This document shows positions 8,247 through 16,449 of a stretch of DNA of 64,000 bases, piece by piece (the stretch's first letter is position 1; every line of letters starts with the position of its first letter). Under the pieces are notes generated by a model. The model was not told the DNA's origin and ran no database searches. It saw only the letters and a list, made by a program, of their open reading frames with translations. Made by a program: the position numbers and the translations under genes. The DNA is taken from assembly GCA_964504305.1 (NCBI GenBank), contig CAZDEB010000007.1:124001-188000 (forward strand). The letters run 5' to 3'. Source of the stretch: UBA11606 sp964504305 (GTDB lineage: Bacteria > Actinomycetota > Acidimicrobiia > Acidimicrobiales > Aldehydirespiratoraceae).

Positions 8247-9248
8247 ATGGACATGAGGATCGCGGTTGTCGGAAGTGGATCGTGGGGGACAACCGTTGCC
8301 CATCTCTGTGCTCACAACGCGGTCACCGTGGTGCATTCGAGGCGCGACGACGTGGTCGAGGCCATAAACACACGTCATTGCAACCCGCGCTACCTCGATG
8401 GATTCGATCTGCACCCGTCGCTCACCGCTTCGAGTGATTTGTCCGAGGTGGTGAGTACGGCCGACGTGTTGGTGATGGGTGTTCCTTCGGCCGGGTTTCG
8501 CGACACGCTTCGCGAGGTCGCCCCGCATCTTCGCCCGTGGGTTCCGGTGGTTTCGCTGGCCAAGGGTCTCGAGCTCGGCACCGGCAAACGAATGACCGAA
8601 CTAGTAGAGGAAGAACTTCCCGGTCACCCGGTAGGTGTCTTGACGGGCCCAAATCTGGCCAAGGAAATTCTCGCCGGAAGCGCGGCGGCGGCGGTTATTG
8701 CCTTCACCGATCAAACCATCGCCGAACGGCTGCAAGAGGTCTTTGCGTCGGCGCTGTTTCGGGTCTACTCGAGCACCGATGTGGTCGGCTGCGAGTTGGG
8801 CGGCGCACTCAAGAACGTGATCGCCCTTGCCGCGGGGATGGCTGATGGTCTGGGCACCGGTGATAACACCCGGGCCGCGGTAATGACTCGCGGCTTGGCC
8901 GAGCTCACCCGCTTGGGGGTTGCTTTGGGCGGCGAACCGCACACGTTCGCGGGTTTGGCCGGCATGGGCGATTTGTTGGCGACCTGTATGAGTCCGCAAA
9001 GCCGAAACCGTTATGTCGGCGAACAGTTGGGTCGGGGACGTTCGCTTGACGAAATTGCTGCGGAGATGAACCAAGTCGCCGAGGGCGTCAAGTCGGCCCC
9101 CATCGTGGTGGCTTTGGCCCAGGCCGTCGGCGTTTATATGCCGATCGCCGAACAGATGTGTGCTTGTGTCGAGCAAGGGCGAAGCGCCGTCGACGCGTAC
9201 GCTGGCCTCGTGCAAAATCCGGCATCTCGCGAGATCGACCCAGACTGA
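8247..9248 (+). CDS. gpsA: Glycerol-3-phosphate dehydrogenase [NAD(P)+]
   Basis: This 333-residue cytoplasmic enzyme reduces dihydroxyacetone phosphate to sn-glycerol 3-phosphate, the backbone for phospholipids. The dinucleotide fingerprint is VVGSGSWGTTVAHL, followed by the conserved LTGPNLAKEI, the catalytic-lysine segment GALKNVIALAAGMADGLG and the NTRAAVMTRGL motif. The ATG at 8247 was preferred to the in-frame ATG at 8178 because homologues begin just before the Rossmann motif and a -10 box lies 6 nt upstream. plsY, which uses its product, is also in this window at 54927. Confidence 0.96.
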   Translation: MDMRIAVVGSGSWGTTVAHLCAHNAVTVVHSRRDDVVEAINTRHCNPRYLDGFDLHPSLTASSDLSEVVSTADVLVMGVPSAGFRDTLREVAPHLRPWVPVVSLAKGLELGTGKRMTELVEEELPGHPVGVLTGPNLAKEILAGSAAAAVIAFTDQTIAERLQEVFASALFRVYSSTDVVGCELGGALKNVIALAAGMADGLGTGDNTRAAVMTRGLAELTRLGVALGGEPHTFAGLAGMGDLLATCMSPQSRNRYVGEQLGRGRSLDEIAAEMNQVAEGVKSAPIVVALAQAVGVYMPIAEQMCACVEQGRSAVDAYAGLVQNPASREIDPD

Positions 9249-9254
9249 TTACTT

Positions 9255-10646
9255 ATGGCTATTCGTGACGTTTTGCGGCGCCGTTCTGCCGCGCCCCTCG
9301 GTCCTGGCTTTGGCGCCCTCATCGGTGATCTCGACGGGCCGATCGGTCGCATAAGTCCGTCGGGGGTGGTTTGCCTTGGCGACCAGTCGTGCAAGATCGA
9401 GTGGGGCGTTCGGTGTGCAGATCGTTGGCGCCTGGCCCACGAAGAACGCGCGGTGCGCCAAAATCGCGTTGACGACACCCCGGTTTATGAGACCTGGCTT
9501 CGTGTGCCTGGCGGCGACGTCATCCAGCGGGTCGCAGTACTGAACGACGGCCGCGGTCGGTCGATCGTCGTCGAGTACGAAAACGACTCTGCCGAGGCGG
9601 TCATGGTCGCGACGGTTGGCCGCGCCGCCAAGAGTGTTGAGGCCAGTCTCGAATGTGTCGTGGTTGGGTCGTCGGAGTGGATTCGGCCCCAACGACCTGC
9701 TGGCGCCGTCGCGGTGAGTTCCGACATCTGGGCCGCGGTGACATCCGATGCCGGGTCGGCGGACGCGGCCGGTCACGGCGACGTCGCCATGTTGCATGCG
9801 CTGCCTCATCGCCAGAAGCTTGTGGTTGTCGTTGGAATCGAAGGCCAGCTGCCGAGTCGGCCGCTTAGGCCTACCGATGCCGCCGCCGGTTGGCGAACCG
9901 TTACAGCGCGATCGCTTCAGGTCGAGGTGCCCGACCTCGAACTCACCGCCGCTTGGCGACGTATTGTTTGCGATCTGATCTTGGCCGCCGGCGATACCGA
10001 TGTTGTTGCTGCTGGCGAGGCCGCGTGGTGGCTTGATCTGGCTGGTCTTCACGACGAGGCCGATCGAGCCCGCCGGACGGTGCTCGATGCCTGCGATCGC
10101 GGTCAACTAACGGCTGACGGGGCGGTTGTTGCGTTGCGAGCCTTGGCGTCTCGCGATCTGCGAACTGCCGAACCGTCGGGCCTTGACGAACTCGCCGGGC
10201 CACTCGTGCGAGTAGCGGGGTCGATGCTTGATCGCGAGACGGCGAGCATCGTTGCCCGAGCGCTGGAAATCTCATGGCCCAAGGGAGCCGCCGACGCCCT
10301 GCGTCTTCTTGATGATCTCACCGTCGAGCGTCGTTCGGACTCGTCGCTCGTTGCGGCGGCCGCGGCAAACGTGCTGGGTTCGCTCTTTCGCGATGGCCGA
10401 TCGTCGAGAACCATACAGATGCTGCCCGAAGTTCCCGCGGCTTGGGACGGACAGCCGATCGACGTGCGAGGCCTCGCCACCGGACTCGGAACGTTGTCGT
10501 TCAGCGTGCGGTGGCATGGCGACCGGCCGGCCGCGTTGTGGGAACGGGTCGGCGGCCCCGACGATGTCATGATCGCGTGCGGCGGCTTCGGAAATGACTG
10601 GTCGACCAACGAACGCAACGGCGAAGCCTTGCTTGACCGGCGATGA
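9255..10646 (+). CDS. Hypothetical protein between gpsA and rnhB
   Basis: The 463-residue protein is not recognised. It has an N-terminal half rich in beta strands (about residues 1-215) and a helical C-terminal half with several Trp residues (AAWRRIVCDLIL, AAWWLDLAGLHDEAD). The last 70 residues (MLPEVPAAWDGQPIDV, GTLSFSVRWHGDRPA) resemble the carbohydrate-active-enzyme end piece in which an ideal profile is compared with a polymer, suggesting a distant alpha/alpha-barrel glycosidase-like fold. No signal peptide is visible. It lies 6 nt after gpsA and overlaps rnhB by 4 nt, so it belongs to that operon. Function unknown. Confidence 0.75.
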   Translation: MAIRDVLRRRSAAPLGPGFGALIGDLDGPIGRISPSGVVCLGDQSCKIEWGVRCADRWRLAHEERAVRQNRVDDTPVYETWLRVPGGDVIQRVAVLNDGRGRSIVVEYENDSAEAVMVATVGRAAKSVEASLECVVVGSSEWIRPQRPAGAVAVSSDIWAAVTSDAGSADAAGHGDVAMLHALPHRQKLVVVVGIEGQLPSRPLRPTDAAAGWRTVTARSLQVEVPDLELTAAWRRIVCDLILAAGDTDVVAAGEAAWWLDLAGLHDEADRARRTVLDACDRGQLTADGAVVALRALASRDLRTAEPSGLDELAGPLVRVAGSMLDRETASIVARALEISWPKGAADALRLLDDLTVERRSDSSLVAAAAANVLGSLFRDGRSSRTIQMLPEVPAAWDGQPIDVRGLATGLGTLSFSVRWHGDRPAALWERVGGPDDVMIACGGFGNDWSTNERNGEALLDRR

Positions 10647-11341
10647 CCGCTTCTGTCCTTCGTGGTTCGCTCAAGAAGCGTTCTCCGGGGCTTCGCTTCG
10701 AGCGAGAATTGTGGGCTGGCGGCAAGGATGTGGTGGTTGGCATCGACGAGGTGGGTAGAGGCGCATGGGCCGGCCCGCTGACGCTGGCTGGGGTAGTCGT
10801 ACCTCGTGACAAGCGGCTTTACAAGGTCCGCGATTCGAAGATGCTCAACAGCTCCGAACGAGAGCTGATGCATGGTCGGGTCATGGACTGGGCTGATCAC
10901 GTTTCGGTGGGGCACGCCAGTCAAGCCGAATGCGACGAGCTTGGCATGTCGGCCGCTCAGAAGCTCGCCGCACAACGTGTGCTGAACAACCTTGCGGTGA
11001 CCGTCGATCACGTTCTGGTGGATGGCAACTGGGACTTCGTCGAGACCCATCCCACGACTCTGCTGGTCAAAGGCGACGCCATCAGTTTGTCGATTGCCGC
11101 AGCATCGATAGTCGCCAAGGTCACTCGCGATCAAATGATGCGGGATTGGCATCTCACCTACCCGGCCTATTCATTCGCCGGCAACAAGGGTTATCCATGC
11201 CCCAAACACAAGGCTGCTTTGGCGGCCTACGGCCCTTGTACGATTCACCGCCGCCGCTGGGCGTTTATGGACGATCTGCGCTGGACGGCAATTCCGCGTT
11301 TGGAGGAGCGACAAGATGAACCGCAACTGGGCCTCTTCTAG
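10643..11341 (+). CDS. rnhB: Ribonuclease HII
   Basis: The 232-residue nuclease removes ribonucleotides and RNA-DNA hybrids in the cytoplasm. The active-site carboxylates are visible as Asp35-Glu36 in GIDEVGRGAWAG, Asp127 in LVDGNWDF and Asp145 in VKGDAISLSIAAASI, followed by the conserved SIVAKVTRD. The C-terminal segment YPAYSFAGNKGYPCPKH matches the family substrate-recognition region. Its ATG overlaps the upstream stop by 4 nt, and a small membrane protein gene overlaps its 3' end by 26 nt. Confidence 0.95.
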   Translation: MTASVLRGSLKKRSPGLRFERELWAGGKDVVVGIDEVGRGAWAGPLTLAGVVVPRDKRLYKVRDSKMLNSSERELMHGRVMDWADHVSVGHASQAECDELGMSAAQKLAAQRVLNNLAVTVDHVLVDGNWDFVETHPTTLLVKGDAISLSIAAASIVAKVTRDQMMRDWHLTYPAYSFAGNKGYPCPKHKAALAAYGPCTIHRRRWAFMDDLRWTAIPRLEERQDEPQLGLF

Positions 11342-11687
11342 GCCCGAGATCGCACTCGTAGTTTGGACGCTGTTTGTCTGGGCTTCTCGACTCCGGCTGG
11401 TCCTCACCAACGACGATCTCGGCGGGTGGGACACGACATGGCGGGTTGGCGTCGTGGTGTTGTTTACCGCCCTTGGTCTAGCCGCGGGCTGGGGCGTGGT
11501 TCGCCAACCGGCATGGGCTTGGCCAGCGATGCGGGCCCTGGCTGTTTGGTCGGTCGGTTATTGGGCGGTTCGCGGCACGGCGATCATGCTCGACGATCAC
11601 GAGACGAGCTTTCTGATTGTTCATGCCGTGCTGATGATCGTGTCGATTGGGTTGGCCATGTGGGTCTGGGTCCGACATAGTCGCTAA
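11316..11687 (+). CDS. Small integral membrane protein
   Basis: The 123-residue product has four hydrophobic stretches (around residues 10-28, 42-62, 66-86 and 97-118) with charged loops, and ends WVWVRHSR. It starts inside the last 26 nt of rnhB in another frame. The regular hydrophobicity pattern and operon position support it as real. No family recognised. Confidence 0.6.
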   Translation: MNRNWASSRPEIALVVWTLFVWASRLRLVLTNDDLGGWDTTWRVGVVVLFTALGLAAGWGVVRQPAWAWPAMRALAVWSVGYWAVRGTAIMLDDHETSFLIVHAVLMIVSIGLAMWVWVRHSR

Positions 11688-11690
11688 CCT
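11685..11690 (+). promoter_or_regulatory. -10 box (TAACCT) for the Nfu_N-like gene
   Basis: TAACCT overlaps the end of the preceding gene and lies 10 nt before the ATG at 11701, giving the downstream gene its own near-leaderless start. Confidence 0.4.
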
Positions 11691-11700
11691 GCGAATCGCT

Positions 11701-12033
11701 ATGGGACAGCCGGTCACTCTTCTTCGCACTTCCTCGCCTCGGCCCGGAATTGTGCGCTTCGAACTAAATCGCAGCCTCACCGGTATGGGGCACGTTCGCT
11801 ACACCGCGGACGACACGATTACCGAAACCGATCCGGCGGCCGATTTGGCCAAACGAATCTTTGCCGCGGGCGGTGTTGAGGCCGTGCACATCTACTCCTC
11901 GATGGTCACCTGCGAATTGGCTTCGAGCGATCCCGGCGATCTCGAGGCTGCCATTACCGGTCTCTACACCTTCTACCTGCCAGGTGTCGAGATCCCGAGC
12001 GACGAAGAACTTGTCGCCATGTTCGAGGGTTAA
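11701..12033 (+). CDS. Nfu N-terminal-domain-like protein
   Basis: The 110-residue protein resembles the Nfu_N scaffold domain: a Pro-rich start (LLRTSSPRPGIVRFELNRSL), a helix ending in AKRIFAAGGVEAVHIYSSMVTC and the final strand-helix unit. In Nfu proteins this domain assists Fe-S cluster transfer but itself lacks the CxxC cluster site, which is also absent here. A separate full NfuA-like protein is encoded at 44619. The ATG at 11701 was chosen over the upstream one (11647) because the alignment starts there and a -10 box precedes it. It converges with the methyltransferase gene with a 4-nt overlap. Confidence 0.65.
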   Translation: MGQPVTLLRTSSPRPGIVRFELNRSLTGMGHVRYTADDTITETDPAADLAKRIFAAGGVEAVHIYSSMVTCELASSDPGDLEAAITGLYTFYLPGVEIPSDEELVAMFEG

Positions 12034-12632
12034 GCCCACCGCCGAATCCACGAATGCATGGCGATCCCGGCAGCCACGCCGGCGTTGATGCTGCGGGTAG
12101 AGCCGTACTGGCTGATCGAGTAAGTAGCGGCGCACGCCGCGCTGGCGGCGGTCGATAATCCCGGACCTTCCTGTCCAAAGAGCAGTAGCGACTGTTCGGG
12201 TAGTTCGCTGGTTTCGATGGCAACTGATCCTGGCAAGTTGTCGATCCCGACCATTGTGAGGTCGTTGCCGGCCGCCCATTCCGTGAGGGCTTCGACATCG
12301 ACATGATGACGCACATGCTGGTAAACGTCGGTCATCATCGCGCCTCGCCGGTTCCATTTGCGTTTGCCAACAATGTGAACTTCGGCGGCTAGGAACGCAT
12401 TGGCGGTACGAACAATGGTGCCAATGTTTCGGTCGTGTTCCCAGTTCTCGATTGCGACGTGGAAGCTATGGCGACGCGGGTCCAGGTCGGCCACGATGGC
12501 GTCGACCTTCCAGTAGCGGTATTGGTCGACCACGTTGCGTCGGTCGCCTTGGGCCAGCAGTTCGGGGTCGAGTCGGGGATCGTCAGGCCAGGGTTGAGCA
12601 CGGGGGCCGACACCTACCTCGGGGTTGGTCAT
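12030..12632 (-). CDS. TrmH/SpoU family RNA 2'-O-methyltransferase
   Basis: The 200-residue SPOUT-class methyltransferase shows the three family motifs: motif 1 ENWEHDRNIGTIVRTANAF, motif 2 LLLFGQEGPGLS, and motif 3 SISQYGSTRSINAGVAAGI, which form the knotted S-adenosylmethionine site. There is no N-terminal L30-like domain, so it is of the short TrmH type. The target (tRNA or rRNA ribose) cannot be determined. Its start overlaps the stop of htpX by 4 nt, making an htpX-methyltransferase operon. Confidence 0.9.
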   Translation of the reverse strand: MTNPEVGVGPRAQPWPDDPRLDPELLAQGDRRNVVDQYRYWKVDAIVADLDPRRHSFHVAIENWEHDRNIGTIVRTANAFLAAEVHIVGKRKWNRRGAMMTDVYQHVRHHVDVEALTEWAAGNDLTMVGIDNLPGSVAIETSELPEQSLLLFGQEGPGLSTAASAACAATYSISQYGSTRSINAGVAAGIAMHSWIRRWA

Positions 12633-13906
12633 CGGGGGCCCCGGCGCCGCTGCTTTGGTGGCCGCGTATGGGATTGAGGATCGGCTACCGAGTTGGCGCC
12701 GGGGATCTGATGAAAGTGGTCGGTCCAGCCAGAACCGTTCCAGTAGCGCAGAGTTGCGTCGGCTCCGCTCGGGTCGGCGTACCAGCCCGCGGCGGCATGG
12801 TTGGGGTCGGGATCAGATGCTGCGACTTCGCCCATACCGGCAAAGATCGACGTCAGGTTGACCGATGTGGCGGCTGACTCGGGGTCGGTGCGTTCGTCTT
12901 GAAAGGTTCGTAACGCTTCGGACACCGAGCGGTCTGGCCCTTCGTAGGGCGGGAGTCCTTCCATTTCGCGCAGCAGGTTGATTCGTTCGGATAGGGGAGG
13001 GTGGGTCGAGAACATGTCGTTGAACTTGCGGCCCCGGCCTTTGGTTTCGTGATCGTCGGGGGATTCGATCCACAAGTGCGAGGTGGCGTGGCTTGTGCGC
13101 CGAACCACCGTGATATCGGCGTCGAGTTTCTCGAGGGCTTGGCGCAGGCCGCCCGGATAACGCAAGAATTTGACGGCGGTGGCATCGGCGAGAGATTCGC
13201 GGCTGCGGCTTACCGCGGCCTTTAGTAACGCAGCGGCCAGGGGAGCCAGGACCGCCACGAGAATCATGCCGACGATCACGATGGCTTGGGCTCCGCCGCC
13301 TCCGTTGTTGTTGCTGCGGCGTCGCCGCGAAGCACCGCCGCCGGTCAGCGACCCCCAGTACAGCATCCGCCAAAAGATGTCGGCGATGAGAGCAATGGCC
13401 CCGGCGGTCGCAACGGCGACGGTCATCACCAAAATGTCGCCGTTGCGAACGTGGGCGATCTCGTGGGCGATGACGCCTTCGAGTTCGGCTCGGTTCATCT
13501 TGTCGAGGAGGCCGGTGGTTACGGCGACGGCGGCGTTGTCGATGTTGCGACCCGTGGCAAAGGCGTTGGGGGCCGGGTCGTGAACCACGTACACCTTTGG
13601 TGGAGTGATCCCGGCGGCGAGCGAAACCTCTTCGACCAGATTGTGGAGACGACCGAATTCGGTGCGATCGGCAGGAACGGCTCGGGTCGAACTCAGTGCC
13701 AGCGAAGCCGAAGTCCAATAAGAAGAAAAGGTGATGCCAAACGAGATTGCCACCGCCGCTACCGCCCCCACAATTCCGCCGCGCAAAGCAATCGACACCG
13801 TCATTGCGACGAGGCTCAGCAGAACAAAGAAGGCGAACATCAGCACCCACGTGCGGCGCCGGTTCTGCGCGATGAGGGTGTAGAAATCGGGTCTTGCCTG
13901 CGCCAT
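12629..13906 (-). CDS. htpX: HtpX-like M48 membrane metalloprotease with C-terminal DUF2510 domain
   Basis: The 425-residue protease has two N-terminal membrane segments (about residues 19-40 and 44-62), the zinc motif HEIAH (His148, Glu149, His152), a further membrane hairpin (about 157-175 and 208-228) and the third zinc ligand in SRESLADATAV. The STHPPLSERI motif is typical of HtpX. After residue about 374 a DUF2510 module (GWYADPSGADATLRYW, then WTDHF) is appended, followed by a basic tail. HtpX degrades misfolded membrane proteins. It is divergent from the Mau-like operon, with only 41 nt between start codons. Confidence 0.9.
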   Translation of the reverse strand: MAQARPDFYTLIAQNRRRTWVLMFAFFVLLSLVAMTVSIALRGGIVGAVAAVAISFGITFSSYWTSASLALSSTRAVPADRTEFGRLHNLVEEVSLAAGITPPKVYVVHDPAPNAFATGRNIDNAAVAVTTGLLDKMNRAELEGVIAHEIAHVRNGDILVMTVAVATAGAIALIADIFWRMLYWGSLTGGGASRRRRSNNNGGGGAQAIVIVGMILVAVLAPLAAALLKAAVSRSRESLADATAVKFLRYPGGLRQALEKLDADITVVRRTSHATSHLWIESPDDHETKGRGRKFNDMFSTHPPLSERINLLREMEGLPPYEGPDRSVSEALRTFQDERTDPESAATSVNLTSIFAGMGEVAASDPDPNHAAAGWYADPSGADATLRYWNGSGWTDHFHQIPGANSVADPQSHTRPPKQRRRGPR

Positions 13907-13912
13907 CGCGCC

Positions 13913-13918
13913 ACCGTA
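13913..13918 (-). promoter_or_regulatory. -10 box (TACGGT) of htpX
   Basis: Read on the minus strand, TACGGT ends 6 nt before the htpX ATG. It is 14 bp from the divergent -10 box of the Mau-like operon, so the two promoters probably compete. Confidence 0.5.
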
Positions 13919-13932
13919 TCGGCCGACGCCGT

Positions 13933-13938
13933 TATGGT
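13933..13938 (+). promoter_or_regulatory. -10 box (TATGGT) of the Mau-like operon
   Basis: TATGGT ends 9 nt before the ATG at 13948 and argues against the longer in-frame start at 13894, which would lie upstream of the transcript. Confidence 0.5.
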
Positions 13939-13947
13939 GACGTCGTT

Positions 13948-14487
13948 ATGGATGTCGCCACCGCGCTATACGCATCGGCGGCCGTGTTGCTCGTTGTCGC
14001 CGGGGCGGTGAAAGTGGCGAGACCGGCGTCCACGGTCGACTTGCTCGAGGACCTCGGTGCGCCACAGGTCGATGTGGTTCCAGCTCATCGACTGGTGTGG
14101 GTCATGGGGTTCGTCGAGATCGTCGTCGGAGTCGCGGCGCTCGCGGTCGGTGGTTTGGCGTTGGCCCTTTTTGTGTCGGCCTTCTATGTGATTTTCGCCT
14201 TGTCGGTGGTGCAGGCGCTATCAGTTGGTGCGTCGTCTTGCGGGTGCTTTGGACGGGTCGAGGCTCCTCCGTCTTGGATTCACGTTGCGGGTAACGCAGT
14301 GTTTGCGATTGCCTCGGCAGTTGCGGCCGCGGGAAGAACTCCGCTCGAGGTGATGGCCGATCAGCCCGCCGGTGGCGTTGGTTTTGTAGTGCTGATCGGA
14401 GTTATCGCCGGCCTGGCCCTTGTGGCGTTTACCGCCCTTCCCGAAGCGCTAGCGGCGCGTGCCGCGGTGTCGGGACGGCGCGGGTGA
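13948..14487 (+). CDS. MauE-like (DoxX/MauE superfamily) membrane protein
   Basis: The 179-residue protein has a first membrane segment at about residues 6-24, three more hydrophobic segments up to about 95, and two near the C-terminus (about 111-127, 142-165). It carries the SSCGCFG motif (Cys98, Cys100) after the fourth segment, the hallmark of MauE-type proteins. MauE is needed with the thioredoxin-like MauD for forming the many disulfides of the methylamine dehydrogenase small subunit. The next gene encodes a Cys-rich MauA-like protein (GTGA overlap) and the one after a MauD-like protein, which supports the call. The identity of the physiological substrate is inferred. Confidence 0.75.
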   Translation: MDVATALYASAAVLLVVAGAVKVARPASTVDLLEDLGAPQVDVVPAHRLVWVMGFVEIVVGVAALAVGGLALALFVSAFYVIFALSVVQALSVGASSCGCFGRVEAPPSWIHVAGNAVFAIASAVAAAGRTPLEVMADQPAGGVGFVVLIGVIAGLALVAFTALPEALAARAAVSGRRG

Positions 14488-15641
14488 GCCAAGCGGTCGT
14501 GGCGCGGCTGAGCCGTATAGTCGAACGTCGAGCGTCGCGCCGCGGGCTCTTGTCACGCGCGGCATTCGGGGCAACGGCGCTGGCCGTTGCACCGGCGGTC
14601 TATGTGCTTCGGCCAACTTCGGCTCACGCTGCGATCTGCATGTGTCAGGGACTCGACTGCGATTGCGACAACGGCTGTTGCGATGGATACACCGATTTCT
14701 GTTGCGCTCTCACCGGCGAGAATCTGTGTCCTCCGGGAACGATCGTCGCCGGCTGGTGGAAGGCTGATGGCAGCGGGTTCTGCGATATTGGCGAGCCTCG
14801 TCCTCGGTTCTATCTTGACTGCAATCAGCCGTGTGATTCGGGGTGCGGTTGTTCCGGGTCAGGAATCTGTGATGCGAGTTGTACCACGGCTGATTGTCGG
14901 TGTTTGAGCGACTGCCACTCGCGCGCAGTGGATTGCACCGAGTTCCGGTACGGGCAATGCAACCAGCATGTCGAGTGTGTCGGAGCAATCGCCTGTCGCA
15001 TCGTCACGTGCGTGCCGCCGTGGGAGTGGGACCCGTCGTGCACGACCGACTTTGCCACCGACAACGCGACGGCATTTCACGACCGCCCGTGCCTCCACGA
15101 CGGTTTCACCGATGTCGCCCCCAACGCGTTCTATACCGATGCGGTGGCGTGGATGATTGCCAACAACATCACCACCGGGTTCAGCCGCGACCTGTTCGGA
15201 CCTCGTGAGGCCGCTACAAGGGCTCATATCGCGACGTTTCTGTGGCGCTACGCCGGACGGCTGACTCCTTCGACCACCACCGGCTTCGATGACGTCGAGC
15301 CGGGCGCTCCCGAAGAGCAGGCCGTGTATTGGATGGCCGAGCACAAGTACACGCTTGGTACTTCGGCCACCACATTTAGTCCCGACCGCGATGTGACGCG
15401 TGCCGAAGCAATCACGTTTCTTTGGCGTTTCGCCGGAGAGCCAATGGTTGCGAACCGTCATACGTTTGTCGACGTGGCCCCTTCGGACTTTTTTGATCGG
15501 GCGGTGTCCTGGGCGTCGTTGGTCGGCATCACCAACGGTGTGAGCGCCAACGAGTTCGGCGGGGCTCAGACCGTTGACCGGGCCCAAATCGCCACCTTCT
15601 TGTTTCGCTACGATCAGCTGTCCTCGATGGTTGGTGGCTGA
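14484..15641 (+). CDS. Tat-exported, cysteine-rich MauA-like protein fused to three S-layer homology repeats
   Basis: This 385-residue protein has a twin-arginine signal (SRRGLLSR, residues 18-25, hydrophobic core to about 42, likely cleavage after AHA at 47-49). Residues 51-186 contain 25 Cys, with one more at 203, and resemble the methylamine dehydrogenase small subunit: LCPPGTIVAGWW aligns with the region of the first TTQ tryptophan (Trp91/Trp92), FYLDCNQPC with the family YRDCC segment, and CRCLSDC through VTC with its C-terminal Cys cluster. The position of the second TTQ tryptophan appears to be Glu164 (HVEC). Three SLH repeats follow (about 208-257, 267-317, 327-375), each with a TRAxxATFLWR-type core, predicting attachment to the cell wall. 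MauE- and MauD-like genes flank it. MauA homology is by eye; SLH and Tat calls are secure. Confidence 0.78.
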   Translation: MSQAVVARLSRIVERRASRRGLLSRAAFGATALAVAPAVYVLRPTSAHAAICMCQGLDCDCDNGCCDGYTDFCCALTGENLCPPGTIVAGWWKADGSGFCDIGEPRPRFYLDCNQPCDSGCGCSGSGICDASCTTADCRCLSDCHSRAVDCTEFRYGQCNQHVECVGAIACRIVTCVPPWEWDPSCTTDFATDNATAFHDRPCLHDGFTDVAPNAFYTDAVAWMIANNITTGFSRDLFGPREAATRAHIATFLWRYAGRLTPSTTTGFDDVEPGAPEEQAVYWMAEHKYTLGTSATTFSPDRDVTRAEAITFLWRFAGEPMVANRHTFVDVAPSDFFDRAVSWASLVGITNGVSANEFGGAQTVDRAQIATFLFRYDQLSSMVGG

Positions 15642-16375
15642 TGATCACCCTCATAATTCTGTTGGCGATAGCGGTGGGGTTGTTGTCAATTCTGGTGTTT
15701 GGGCTTCTTCGTACTCACGCCGAGATATTGCGGTCGCTTGATCGGGCCGGGCTGAGCCTCGACGGATTGTCAGACCGCCCCGCGGCGGGCCCGGTGCTCG
15801 GTCCCCAGCCTGGCCGAGCCGGGATATCTGGCGCCTTGTCACCCGAATCCATTATCGGCACCAGTCCTACCGGGGCGGGGGTGCAAGTGTCGCTGAGCGG
15901 TGAGCATCACACGCTGCTGGCTTTCTTGAGTTCGGGATGCCGCACCTGCAAGACATTCTGGGAGGAGTTCCGCGACCCGCAGTTGTTGTTGCCCGGCGAT
16001 TCCACTCGCTTGATAATTGTGGCCCAAGACCCCGCTCACGACTCGGTATCTCGGCTCATCGAGTTGTCGCCGCCCGGGGTTCGAGTGGTTTGCTCGAGTG
16101 ACACCTGGCAGGAGTTGGACGTGCCCGGTTCGCCGTTCTTTGCTCTGGTCGATGGCCGGACTCGGTCGGTTGTCGGCTCGGGCACCGCAACGAGTTGGGC
16201 CCAAGTAGCCGATCTGTTGCAGCAGGCGCTGGCCGACAGTGCCCACGACCCTCGCCATCGCGGTGTCGACGAAATCCTCGACCAGGCCGGGATCGGCCCC
16301 GGACACGCAAGCCTCTATCCGCCACCGTCCCGCGGCTCCTCAGAAGCCGACCTCGAGATCACGGTCGACGAGTGA
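15641..16375 (+). CDS. MauD-like membrane-anchored thioredoxin-fold protein
   Basis: The 244-residue product has one N-terminal membrane segment (residues 2-22), a linker, and a thioredoxin fold with redox motif Cys100-Arg-Thr-Cys103 in FLSSGCRTCKTFWEEF and a cis-Pro loop in DVPGSPFFALVDG. MauD has the same plan and works with MauE in folding the small subunit of methylamine dehydrogenase. Its ATG overlaps the stop of the Cys-rich SLH gene by 1 nt. The C-terminal tail of about 50 residues is acidic and Pro/Ser-rich. It probably isomerises or oxidises disulfides of the upstream gene product outside the membrane. Confidence 0.78.
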   Translation: MITLIILLAIAVGLLSILVFGLLRTHAEILRSLDRAGLSLDGLSDRPAAGPVLGPQPGRAGISGALSPESIIGTSPTGAGVQVSLSGEHHTLLAFLSSGCRTCKTFWEEFRDPQLLLPGDSTRLIIVAQDPAHDSVSRLIELSPPGVRVVCSSDTWQELDVPGSPFFALVDGRTRSVVGSGTATSWAQVADLLQQALADSAHDPRHRGVDEILDQAGIGPGHASLYPPPSRGSSEADLEITVDE

Positions 16376-16440
16376 ACGTAGGGATTGTTACCGCGGTCGT
16401 CGCGGTCGTCGCCGCGGTGCGGGCCGCTTGGTCTCCTTGA
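16372..16440 (+). CDS. Possible 22-residue hydrophobic microprotein
   Basis: A GTG at 16372 overlaps the MauD-like stop codon in the same GTGA arrangement used by the first two genes of the operon. It encodes VNVGIVTAVVAVVAAVRAAW plus SP, almost wholly hydrophobic, ending 9 nt before the next gene. It could be a single-span membrane peptide or only a coupling device that passes ribosomes to the next gene. No homology is known. Confidence 0.3.
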   Translation: MNVGIVTAVVAVVAAVRAAWSP

Positions 16441-16449
16441 GGGGTCTCG

